Shown here: piece by piece, positions 1 through 6,700 of the stretch
Layout of the letters: each line of letters opens with the position of its first letter
How positions within the stretch are numbered: the first letter of the stretch is position 1
From: an uncultured Clostridia bacterium
GTDB lineage: Bacteria > Bacillota > Clostridia > Christensenellales > Pumilibacteraceae
Length of the DNA: 9,147 nt
Assembly (NCBI GenBank): GCA_947588325.1
Contig: CANPYH010000060.1
Coordinates: 1 to 9,147 of the forward strand
Direction: 5' to 3'
Notes under the pieces: model-generated
The model's database searches: none
The model's input: the letters and a program-made list of their open reading frames with translations, nothing else
Told to the model about the DNA's origin: nothing
Made by a program: the position numbers and the translations under genes

Positions 1-448
1 GCTTTGTCTTTTTCATTTTTAAGCATATCCCGACGCCTATTCCCGCGCCCATGGCTATTTGCGCGATCTTGCCTATGCCCTCGAGCATAAGCCCGAACCA
101 ATTCGCCCCGCCCTTGTTGCAGAGGTTGCCTATCTGCCACACGATAGTCCCCGCAATGAGGGTGGCGAACAGCCCGAGCGCCATGCCGCTCATTCCGTCG
201 ATGAATATGTAGTTCATGAGCCAGGCGAACCTCTGCCCGCCGCTCTTGCACTCCCCGAACTTCATTTCCGAGAGCTTGCGTTTGGCTTTTTTCGTTTCGC
301 CGTCCGTTTCGCCGCTGCCCGCGGTGGCGCTTGCCGCGCCCGGAGGCTCGCCGCAGTAAGGCGAAGAGTCGCCGTTTGCGGAATTGAGATCCGCGCCGTT
401 TGCATTATCCGACAATTCGTCCGTAAGATTTTCCTGTTCCTTTTTCAT
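1..448 (-). CDS. PTS_EIIC_2 / PfoR-like membrane protein, N-terminal part (cut by window edge)
   Basis: An open frame of 149 codons runs on the minus strand from ATG at 448 to the window edge without a stop. An AAGGCG stretch just before the ATG is a close-set, modest ribosome binding site. Residues 1-65 are hydrophilic and low-complexity, rich in Asn, Gly, Ser and Glu. After a Lys-rich patch, a hydrophobic part begins with NYIFIDGMSGMALGLFATLI and continues with GKIAQIAMGAGIGVGI. A membrane segment carrying GMALGLFATLI followed by GKIAQ..MG..IGVG is typical of the PTS_EIIC_2 family, which includes PfoR, described as a putative toxin regulator. Members are polytopic inner-membrane proteins related to sugar-PTS EIIC, with poorly known substrates. 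The long hydrophilic head is unusual and is probably cytosolic. Only the first third or so is visible, so the family call rests on two motifs. Confidence 0.7.
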   Translation of the reverse strand, partial: MKKEQENLTDELSDNANGADLNSANGDSSPYCGEPPGAASATAGSGETDGETKKAKRKLSEMKFGECKSGGQRFAWLMNYIFIDGMSGMALGLFATLIAGTIVWQIGNLCNKGGANWFGLMLEGIGKIAQIAMGAGIGVGICLKMKKTK

Positions 449-568
449 AGTCGCCTTAGTAACAAAAAATTCGGAGCCGAATGCGCCGAAAACGAATGTT
501 GTTTTGATAAAGCCGTACATTCTACGCTTTCACGGAGCATTCCGCATTCACATCTGTTTGATGATGAG

Positions 569-597
569 AGTATACAATACACTTGACGCATTGTCAA
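569..597 (-). promoter_or_regulatory. Sigma-A promoter of the PfoR-like gene
   Basis: On the minus strand a perfect TTGACA (597-592) is followed after 17 nt by TATACT (574-569). Transcription would start near 562, leaving a leader of about 114 nt before the ATG at 448. A perfect inverted repeat, CTTGAC and GTCAAG separated by 5 nt (582-598), overlaps the -35 box and could be an operator. Confidence 0.8.
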
Positions 598-708
598 GCG
601 TTTATGCGTCCTTTGGCGATAAGTATTGCCTCACGGCGACGGGCGGGTAATAAGCATGATTATATGGCAGGTTGCGCCGCCTAATTATCAAGAGATGCGG
701 TCAAATAA

Positions 709-737
709 TTGACAAACGCCGCGCTCGGGACTATAAT
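709..737 (+). promoter_or_regulatory. Consensus sigma-A promoter of ilvC
   Basis: TTGACA (709-714) and TATAAT (732-737) are both perfect and exactly 17 nt apart. Transcription would start near 744, giving a leader of about 40 nt. This is too short for a T-box or peptide attenuator, so regulation of ilvC is not evident here. Confidence 0.9.
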
Positions 738-782
738 GTTCGTAACAATTAAGGAAAAAATTTGTATAGGAGATAAACAACA

Positions 783-1799
783 ATGGAACCCAGACTGTTT
801 CACGAAGAAGACTGCAATCTCAGCCTTTTGAAAAAGAAGACCGTTGCCGTTATCGGTTACGGATCCCAGGGTCACGCTCACGCGCTTAACCTCAAGGATA
901 GCGGCGTAAACGTCATCGTCGGACTTTACGAGGGCAGCAAGAGCTGGCCGATAGCCGAGAAGGCGGGACTTAAAGTCATGACCGCTGCCGACGCGGCTAA
1001 AGCGGCTGACGTCATAATGATCCTCATTAACGACGAGAAGCAGGCGAAGATGTATAAGAAGGATATCGAGCCCAACCTCACCGAGGGCAAGGCGCTTGCA
1101 TTCGCGCACGGCTTCAATATCCACTTCAAGCAGATCGTACCGCCGAAGAATGTGGACGTATTCATGATCGCGCCCAAAGGCCCCGGCCACACCGTCCGCA
1201 GCGAGTATTGCGACGGTAAAGGCGTGCCCTGCCTCGTTGCTATCCACCAGGACTACACGGGTAAGGCGCTTGACGTCGCCCTTGCTTATGCGGCAGGTAT
1301 AGGCGGCGCGCGTGCGGGCGTGCTCGAGACGACGTTTAAGTGCGAGACCGAGACCGACCTTTTCGGCGAGCAGTGCGTACTTTGCGGCGGCGTAACCGCG
1401 CTTATGAAGGCGGGCTTTGAAACGCTTGTCGAGGCGGGATACGACCCTCGTAACGCTTACTTCGAGTGCATTCACGAGATGAAACTTATCGTTGACCTTA
1501 TATATAAGGGCGGCTTCCACACCATGCGCTACTCCATTTCCGACACCGCCGAGTACGGCGACTACACCGTCGGCGAGCGCCTTATCACCCCCGCAGTCAA
1601 GGCGGAGATGAAGAAAGTCCTCACCGAGATTCAGGAAGGCACCTTCGCATCCAAGTGGATTGCCGAGAACAATAACGGCAGAGCGTACTTCTACGCAAAA
1701 CGCGAGAAGGAAGCAAGCCACCAGCTCGAACAAGTCGGCGAGGAAATCCGCAAGATGTATTCCTGGTCGAAGAATACGGACATAGATAAGACCGTCTAA
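783..1799 (+). CDS. ilvC: Ketol-acid reductoisomerase (class I)
   Basis: The product catalyses the Mg-dependent isomerisation and NAD(P)H reduction of 2-acetolactate or 2-aceto-2-hydroxybutyrate, the second common step of valine, isoleucine and leucine synthesis in the cytosol. The 338 residues match the usual class I length of about 330, not the 490-residue enterobacterial type. The Rossmann nucleotide loop GYGSQGHA is at 25-32 and the catalytic-site His is H109 in AHG. Mg ligands fit D192 and E196 (DLFGE) and E228 and E232 (ECIHE), and S251 lies in SISDTAEYGD. The start is set by AGGAGA at 768-773, 9 nt before the ATG. The gene stands alone, without ilvB, ilvN, ilvD or leu genes adjacent, under its own consensus promoter. 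The beta2-alphaB loop reads GLYEGSKSW, with Tyr and Glu where NADPH enzymes commonly carry Arg, which may affect cofactor choice. Confidence 0.97.
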   Translation: MEPRLFHEEDCNLSLLKKKTVAVIGYGSQGHAHALNLKDSGVNVIVGLYEGSKSWPIAEKAGLKVMTAADAAKAADVIMILINDEKQAKMYKKDIEPNLTEGKALAFAHGFNIHFKQIVPPKNVDVFMIAPKGPGHTVRSEYCDGKGVPCLVAIHQDYTGKALDVALAYAAGIGGARAGVLETTFKCETETDLFGEQCVLCGGVTALMKAGFETLVEAGYDPRNAYFECIHEMKLIVDLIYKGGFHTMRYSISDTAEYGDYTVGERLITPAVKAEMKKVLTEIQEGTFASKWIAENNNGRAYFYAKREKEASHQLEQVGEEIRKMYSWSKNTDIDKTV

Positions 1800-1811
1800 A
1801 AAATTTGTAGG

Positions 1812-1936
1812 GAAGGCACATAGCACCGCTGATGGACGACGAGAAATCGCGGCTTCTGCTCGGTCATTTACGGTTATTAGTAAACTCCCTCGCGAAGCCT
1901 TGATTTTCGCGCCCCTGAGCGGCACTCTGTGCCTTC
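1812..1936. repeat. Nested palindrome downstream of ilvC
   Basis: Four stem pairs are arranged concentrically. The outermost is GAAGGCACA (1812-1820) with TGTGCCTTC (1928-1936), perfect over 9 bp. Inside lie CCGCT with AGCGG, then AAATCGCGGCTTC with GAAGCCTTGATTT (11 of 13 pair), then TTTAC with GTAAA around an 8-nt loop. The whole could fold into one long hairpin in the ilvC 3' untranslated RNA. It could be a small palindromic mobile element or a structured RNA; no known class is recognised. Confidence 0.5.
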
Positions 1937-2051
1937 TTGGAATTGGTTCGGTATGGAGTTGTGCAATAAGACTAATTTTATGTCTGACCGCACCTCTCCG
2001 CCGCTCTCGAGTAGGTTCGGTATAGGCTTTCGTAAGAAAATATATTTTATG
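1914..2051. repeat. Tandem pair of degenerate ~69-bp repeats
   Basis: Two blocks 69 bp apart align without gaps. The identical stretch GGTTCGGTAT occurs at 1945-1954 and 2014-2023, and ATTTTATG at 1975-1982 and 2044-2051; the sequence between is partly conserved. The second block runs straight into the terminator hairpin at 2056. A third relative lies at 8295-8346. Confidence 0.55.
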
Positions 2052-2081
2052 ATGTAAAGCACTCTATTACGCATAGGGTGC
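2002..2081. repeat. Terminator-repeat family, copy 1
   Basis: This 80-bp block aligns without gaps to 8295-8374 at roughly 70 percent identity by eye. Both contain CGCTCTC, GGTTCG, ATGAT and GCACTCTAT, and both end in the arm of a terminator-like hairpin. Confidence 0.7.
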
Positions 2082-2086
2082 TTTTT
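2056..2086 (+). terminator. Rho-independent terminator after ilvC
   Basis: A 12-bp stem (2056-2067 with 2073-2084, one T-G wobble) closes a 5-nt loop and ends in five T (2082-2086). It lies about 260 nt after the ilvC stop and is the first convincing terminator, so it probably ends the ilvC transcript. It belongs to the same repeat family as the hairpin at 8347-8379. Confidence 0.8.
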
Positions 2087-2152
2087 CGTTGGCATTACTA
2101 TATGACAATCCCGGCATATTTGCAATATGTTACTTATCTTGCTATTAACTTA

Positions 2153-2351
2153 ACAATCCCCTCAGGCGCAACAAGTTGCGCCAGCCCCCCTCGACTTCGG
2201 GCGGCCCACCTGCTACCCGAGTTTCGGGTACATAACCAACAATCTCGTAATGATATAAGGTGAGCAACATATCCCCCGAAAAGCGGGGGACGAATGTGGC
2301 CGCCCTTAGTAAGGGGGGCTGGCACGCTGAAAGCGTGACTGAGGGGATTGT
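2153..2351. mobile_element. MITE-like palindromic element, copy 1 (199 bp)
   Basis: The ends are perfect 13-bp terminal inverted repeats, ACAATCCCCTCAG on the left and its complement on the right. Inside each end is a small hairpin: GGCGCAAC/GTTGCGCC on the left (8 bp, 2-nt loop), CACGCT/AGCGTG on the right. Next come a C-rich CAGCCCCCCT block and a GGCGGCC motif. The 91-bp core (2207-2297) contains further short palindromes. No transposase or gene is present; frames crossing the arms yield a spurious peptide of the type GLAQLVAPEGIVK in both copies. No clear target-site duplication is seen. It resembles non-autonomous elements dispersed in gut Clostridia. Confidence 0.8.
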
Positions 2352-2510
2352 CTTTCTCCAAGGAACGCACAGTAATTATATACTCCGAATGCAAATGCCT
2401 AAAATATACCGACATACCAACCCGAGCGCCGCGCATGTATGCCCACTGTATACACTTCCACACGTACATATATATACGCCCTGACAGGATATGTTTACGC
2501 AAAATTGGCG

Positions 2511-2516
2511 TATAAT
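2511..2516 (+). promoter_or_regulatory. Possible -10 box of the recombinase gene
   Basis: A perfect TATAAT lies 22 nt before the start codon. No good -35 box sits 16-18 nt upstream. TACGC and GCGTA form a 5-bp inverted repeat just before it, which might bind a regulator. A weak or activated promoter would fit low recombinase expression. Confidence 0.45.
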
Positions 2517-2537
2517 TGTACTTACCTGGAGGTGAAA

Positions 2538-3446
2538 ATGTTATATAAAGAATGGCTCAATGAATGGCTGGACTTGTATGTCAAGCCGTCGGCGAAGGAG
2601 CGGACGTATACGAAGTACCGCCAGCAGGTGAGGAAGTACCTGCTTCCCGCGCTCGGGGAGAGGGACGTAAACGAACTGTCGGCGGTGGAGTTGCAAAGGT
2701 TCCTTGCGTCGCTCATCGGGCGCGGGTTAGCGCCGAACACCGTGAACTTCATAATCGCGCTGCTCAAACTGTCCCTGAGGCGTGGCGTTGCGCTCGGCAC
2801 GATAGAGCGGGAGTGTTCGGCGGCGCTATCCTGCCCGCAGGCGAGGACAGGCAAAGCGGCTTGCTTTACCAAGTCGGAGCAAAAGAAGATAGAACGGTAT
2901 ATCTTCGAGGCGCGGGAGCCCTGCCTGTTCGGCGTACTGCTATGCCTGTATACGGGGCTGAGGATAGGCGAACTGCTCGCACTGACCTGGGCGGATGTGG
3001 ACTTACGGCGCGGCACGCTCACCGTCACCAAGTCCTGCCATGACGGGTGGGAGAACGGACGGTATAAAAAGATACTCGACTCGCCAAAGACCCAAAGCTC
3101 GGAGCGCGTAGTCCCTTTGCCTAAACAGCTTCTCGGGTATATGAAAGAGCTTAAAAAGTCGGGCGGGCGGTTCGTCGTCACGGGCAGGGGAGAGTACGGC
3201 GCGGAGATACGATCCTACCAACACAAGTTCGCGGGCTTACTCAAAAAACTCGGGATCGAACACAAGTGCTTTCACACCCTGCGCCACACCTTCGCCACCC
3301 GCGCTCTCGAGGTGGGCATGGACGTAAAGACGCTGTCTGAGATACTCGGTCACCGCGACCCCGCAATCACCCTTCGGCGCTACGCCCACTCGCTGCTTGA
3401 ACATAAGACCGAGATGATGAATAAGGTCGGCAAACTGCTTGATTAG
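2538..3446 (+). CDS. Tyrosine recombinase (site-specific integrase/invertase)
   Basis: This 302-residue protein is a phage-integrase-family recombinase that cuts and rejoins DNA through a 3'-phosphotyrosine. Residues 1-90 form the helical SAM-like core-binding domain (EWLDLYVKPSAKERTYTKY). Residues 105-302 form the catalytic domain. The catalytic set is complete: R142 in TGLRIGELLALTW, K184 in the beta-hairpin SPKTQSSER, H246 and R249 in HTLRHTFATR, H272 in LGHRD, and Y282 in RRYAH. The start is set by a full GGAGGTGA at 2528-2535; an in-frame ATG at 2439 adds 33 residues but lacks a ribosome binding site. No phage, conjugation or attachment-site features surround it. Its neighbour is a pair of inverted sites around the promoter of a surface protein gene, so the likely role is a promoter invertase, comparable to RecV of Clostridioides difficile. 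Integrase of a lost element is the alternative. Confidence 0.93.
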   Translation: MLYKEWLNEWLDLYVKPSAKERTYTKYRQQVRKYLLPALGERDVNELSAVELQRFLASLIGRGLAPNTVNFIIALLKLSLRRGVALGTIERECSAALSCPQARTGKAACFTKSEQKKIERYIFEAREPCLFGVLLCLYTGLRIGELLALTWADVDLRRGTLTVTKSCHDGWENGRYKKILDSPKTQSSERVVPLPKQLLGYMKELKKSGGRFVVTGRGEYGAEIRSYQHKFAGLLKKLGIEHKCFHTLRHTFATRALEVGMDVKTLSEILGHRDPAITLRRYAHSLLEHKTEMMNKVGKLLD

Positions 3447-3464
3447 GCGGAAAAAAGGGCATGG

Positions 3465-3487
3465 AAAAAGGGCGGAAGGTACCGCCC
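3465..3487 (-). terminator. Minus-strand terminator shielding the recombinase gene
   Basis: Read on the minus strand, GGGCGG, a 6-nt loop and CCGCCC (3487-3470) are followed by five T (3469-3465). This is a rho-independent terminator for transcripts coming from the right, placed 18 bp after the recombinase stop codon. On the plus strand no T tract follows, so it would not stop the recombinase transcript. It fits a role in stopping transcripts that leave the invertible segment leftward. Confidence 0.65.
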
Positions 3488-3492
3488 GAAAA

Positions 3493-3519
3493 CTACGCAG
3501 AATAAGGTATTCTGCGTAG
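3493..3519. repeat. Left inverted recombination site (IRL)
   Basis: A perfect palindrome with 12-bp arms (CTACGCAGAATA and its complement) around a 3-bp asymmetric centre, AGG. It shares 21 of 27 positions with the reverse complement of 3652-3678, including an unbroken 14-bp core, AGAATAAGGTATTC. Both sites also share AAAA next to the outer arm. Paired arms around a short asymmetric crossover region are the usual layout of tyrosine recombinase sites. Confidence 0.85.
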
Positions 3520-3575
3520 GGATTGTCGCGCGCATTGCACAAAGATTACCCACGGTAAAGAAATTTCCGCGGATA

Positions 3576-3604
3576 ATTAAACTTTTCATAAAAAAATATG
3601 TAAA
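3576..3604 (-). promoter_or_regulatory. Possible opposing promoter inside the invertible segment
   Basis: On the minus strand TTTACA (3604-3599) and TTTAAT (3581-3576) are 17 nt apart, each matching 5 of 6 consensus bases. It would fire leftward into the minus-strand terminator at 3465-3487, or toward the surface protein gene after inversion. The segment is very AT-rich, so a chance match is possible. Confidence 0.4.
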
Positions 3605-3609
3605 ATTTC

Positions 3610-3638
3610 TTGACTTTTTGATTAAAAAAGAGTTAAAT
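3610..3638 (+). promoter_or_regulatory. Promoter of the surface protein gene, ON orientation
   Basis: TTGACT (3610-3615, 5 of 6) and TTAAAT (3633-3638, 4 of 6) are 17 nt apart. Transcription would start near 3645, just before the right inverted site, giving a leader of about 68 nt. The promoter lies wholly between the two inverted sites. Confidence 0.65.
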
Positions 3639-3651
3639 ATGTCTATTAAAA

Positions 3652-3678
3652 GTACATGGAATACCTTATTCTATGTAG
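3652..3678. repeat. Right inverted recombination site (IRR)
   Basis: An imperfect palindrome with 12-bp arms (10 of 12 pair) around the centre CCT, the complement of AGG in the left site. Its 14-bp core GAATACCTTATTCT is the exact reverse complement of the left core, so the two sites are in inverted orientation. It sits in the 5' untranslated leader, between promoter and ribosome binding site. Confidence 0.85.
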
Positions 3679-3712
3679 TTTTACCGAAAAATTTTTTTAC
3701 GGAGGTAGGACT

Positions 3713-6700
3713 ATGAAAAGCAAATCTCGAGTATGGCTCACTACGCTATTACTCGGTTTGTGCGCGATACTCGGCGTAGGTGTTTTCTTTGCGACCGATA
3801 TTGCGGCGAGCCAAACGGCACATGCTGCGCGGAGCAGCACCGCGTGGGTTACCGTAGGTGAGATCTACGATGACGCATCCGGCACTTTCAGGGTGGATCA
3901 GATTAACAAATTGTACAAATATCTGACGGGAGAAAACACCTTTGAGTCGGTGCAAGCCGCGGCGGCGGAGAATAAAACTTCCAATGATTTCCGCACATTG
4001 AACGGAGAAAAAAACATCACAGTCACGTTTGGTGGCATAAAGTGGGATGCCGTATATCTTACCACGGCAAAAGGCGGTGACGGAGATACCAAAGCGGGAG
4101 ACGTCATTCTCGACCTGTGGCGCTCCTCGGATACCTTAACGAGTACGGATAAGGCGCAATTTGCCTCTTGGGCCAATAATCCGTCAAAGGACCCCGATAA
4201 GTATCCTTCCGCCATGTACTCTACCAGCACGATCCGTGTTGTGACCTTGAATGCGGGCGGGAAATATTCGACTGCAGGCGACGCTTTGTCGGAATTACAG
4301 CAACAAAGCGCGGAAAACCAGTACGCTCGCTTTACAATGAACGGTGTTGAAAACAGCTTGACAAAGTATATTGCCAAGCCTGTAGATGTCGGATATCAGG
4401 CAAAAGAGTATAGCGATAATGTAAGTCGCGATAATAGTAATAAAGCTAACAATGGCTTTTATCACCCAAATTCTTCCTATGAGTATGTGAGTAATAAAGA
4501 GTTGCCGGGCACAAGTCCACAATGGAATGGTTCTAATGCTAACAAGGACGGACTTGATTATAGGATGTGCTTTGGCTCAGAAGCTAAGGATGCTTTACGT
4601 GAGGATGGCGCGAAGTACGGCTCCTGGAAGGATGACTATCTTTGGCTGCCCTCTGCAGAAGAGACAGGCAGAGAAAGTTCTACCGCGAGAACCGGTATTG
4701 GTATTTGGTATACCGATGCGTCTCTCAGAAGTAGTACAACAGATGCTTGGACGCGTAGCGGTCGCACAAACGATGCGGCTATGGCAGTTTCGCTTATGAA
4801 TAGTGGTGACTATAACCAAAATAGGACGGTAACCAGTAGCTATTATGTTCGTCCGGCGCTTCACTTGAATCTGACTGCCGCATCACAGGTCATCGCACTC
4901 AGCAAAGCGGCTTGGCAGAATCAATCCAAGCCATATGTCTCAGGAGGCGTGAAATGGGAGGTCAATACGGATGGCGTTACGATCGAGGCCGTTGGGGACG
5001 ATACCTCCTGGTGGAACGCAGACACCCACACCATTACGGCGCATAAGTTTGGCGAATACAAACTCAAAGTCACGCCAACAGACGGCTATCAGTGGTCTGA
5101 TGAAACATCAGATCCGATCGAAGTCACATACACAGTTACCAAAGCCGAAGTCACGTTGCAGTGGGAAAATAAGACATTCACCTACAAAGGAGAAGCGTAC
5201 GAATATCCCACGGCAACGGCAAAAAACATCAGTAATGACGGGGTGACCGTCACGGTAACGATGGAAGGCAATACCAGAGACTTTAAAGACGCGGGCACCT
5301 ACACCTTCACCGCAACGCTGGGCGGCGACAAAGCCGAGAACTACACAATCAAGGCAGAAACCGCAACGAAGGAATACACCATTGCGAAAGCGGCTGTAAC
5401 CGCACCCGAATCCTTTGCGAGCGCACCTTACACGGGCGCAGAACAGACTGTTGTTATCGACGGCGAGGCGCAATACAAGCTCGCCGAGGGCAGCGGCAAG
5501 GGCACAGACGTCGGTTCATATGACGTAACCCTCGAACTCAAAGACCCCGCAAACTACAAGTGGGCGGATATCGACGATCCCGCTACCGAGTCCGCACCCA
5601 GGACGTTTGAAAAGGCGTTCGAGATTACCGCAGGATCGGTAACCCTTACCTGGTCGGATACCGCATACACATATAACGGCGCAGAGCAAGCATTCCCGAC
5701 GGCGAGCGTTAACGGCGTAGAGGGCTTGACGGTTAAAGTCGAATTGGACGGCGATGCTACAGAGTTCAAGAACGCGGGCACCTACACCTTCAAGGCAACC
5801 CTCGAAGGCGACGGCGCAGGCAACTACACAATCGCCGAAGCTACGCATACTTACACCATTGCGAAAGCGGCTGTAACCGCACCCACCGCATTTGACAGCG
5901 CGGTATATAACGGCGCGGAACAGACGGTTGCTATCGACGGAGAGGCTCAATACAAGCTCGCCGAGAGCAGCGGCAAGGGCACGGACGCGGGCAAGTACGA
6001 CGTAACCCTCGAACTCAAAGACCCCGCAAACTACAAGTGGGACGAAGAGGGCGATAATTCCGAAGCCAAGACGCTTACGCAGGCGTTCGAGATCACGCCC
6101 GCCGAAGTGGAAATCGTATGGGCGGAAAAGAGCTACACATATGACGGCACTAACCATGCGGAGGACCTTCCCACCGCGACCGCGACGGGGCTTGGCGAGG
6201 ATAAGCTGGAAGTGACCGTTGCGCTTGACGGCGAAAAGGAGTTTGTCGGCGCAGGCACTTACACCTTCACCGCAACGCTGGGCGGCGACAAGAAAGACAA
6301 CTACACAATCAAGGCAGGCAGCGGCACGCACACATACACAATCGCGAAGGCTAAATCGGAAACGAAGGTAGTATGGAGCGGTAGCGTATTCACATACACG
6401 GGCGAAGTTCAGTCCTTCCCGACGGCAAAGCTGGGAGAGGACGGAGCCGAGCTTACGGTTACGCTTACCAGAGCGCCCGAAGGCTTTACCGAATTCAAGA
6501 ATGTCGGCTTCTACATGTTCACAGCGACCGACGCGAACTATGACTTGCAGAACTCCGCGGTCATGCTCGTTGAGATCTCTCCCGCCGCAGTCAAACTCGT
6601 CTGGAGCGAGGGCGACTACACATATAACGGCGCAGAGCAGACCGCACCCACCGCAACCGCTACCGGCTTGAAGGACGAAGTGTTCACGGTAACGGTTACG

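Larger units (their letters stand above)
449..782. other. Divergent intergenic spacer between PfoR-like gene and ilvC
   Basis: This 334-bp spacer holds a promoter for each flanking gene, the CTTGAC/GTCAAG inverted repeat at 582-598, and an imperfect palindrome (GGCGATA 615-621, TATTGCC 624-630) between the two promoters. The two frames readable here on the plus strand lack ribosome binding sites and overlap the promoters, so no gene is called. No T-box or other riboswitch is visible before ilvC; its predicted leader is only about 40 nt. Confidence 0.7.
1800..2537. other. 738-bp gene-free spacer between ilvC and the recombinase gene
   Basis: The spacer consists almost wholly of repeats: nested palindrome, 69-bp repeat pair, terminator, a lone GACAATCCC (2104-2112) that may be a MITE-end remnant, and the 199-bp MITE. 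The remaining 2352-2510 is AT-rich with alternating pyrimidine-purine stretches and encodes nothing convincing. Much of the spacer recurs in the same order at 8290-8755. Confidence 0.7.
3520..3651. other. Putative invertible promoter segment
   Basis: This 132-bp, strongly AT-rich segment lies between the two inverted sites and codes for nothing. It contains the only recognisable promoter for the downstream surface protein gene, here pointing at that gene, and a second promoter-like pair on the opposite strand. With the recombinase next door, this is the layout of an invertible promoter as known in gut Bacteroides and Clostridia. Inversion itself is inferred. Confidence 0.8.

Noticed and set aside
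738..782. T-box or leucine/valine attenuator before ilvC
   Set aside because: The leader of about 40 nt is too short and has no stem or terminator.
681..1925. 414-codon open frame on the minus strand
   Set aside because: It is antisense to ilvC, which is certain, and covers the ilvC promoter; the product resembles nothing.
2104..2112. Third MITE end (GACAATCCC)
   Set aside because: Only nine bases match and the following sequence differs; at most a remnant.
2134..2502. Minus-strand frame with an RGGLAQLVAPEGIVK peptide
   Set aside because: The same peptide arises from the MITE arm at 8434-8628; it is a translated repeat, not a gene.
2439..2537. Upstream start for the recombinase
   Set aside because: The 33 extra residues are unlike the family and overlap the -10 box; ATG at 2538 has a full GGAGGTGA.
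2538..3446. Integrase of a prophage or conjugative element
   Set aside because: No structural, replication, excisionase or conjugation genes and no tRNA or att duplication are seen; neighbours are a switch and a surface gene.
3493..3519. Plus-strand terminator for the recombinase gene
   Set aside because: The palindrome is perfect, but no T tract follows on the plus strand, and its match to 3652-3678 is better explained as a recombination site.
3656..3712. Upstream in-frame start for the surface protein
   Set aside because: The ATG lies in the right inverted site without a ribosome binding site and would put 19 odd residues before a good signal peptide; ATG at 3713 follows GGAGG.
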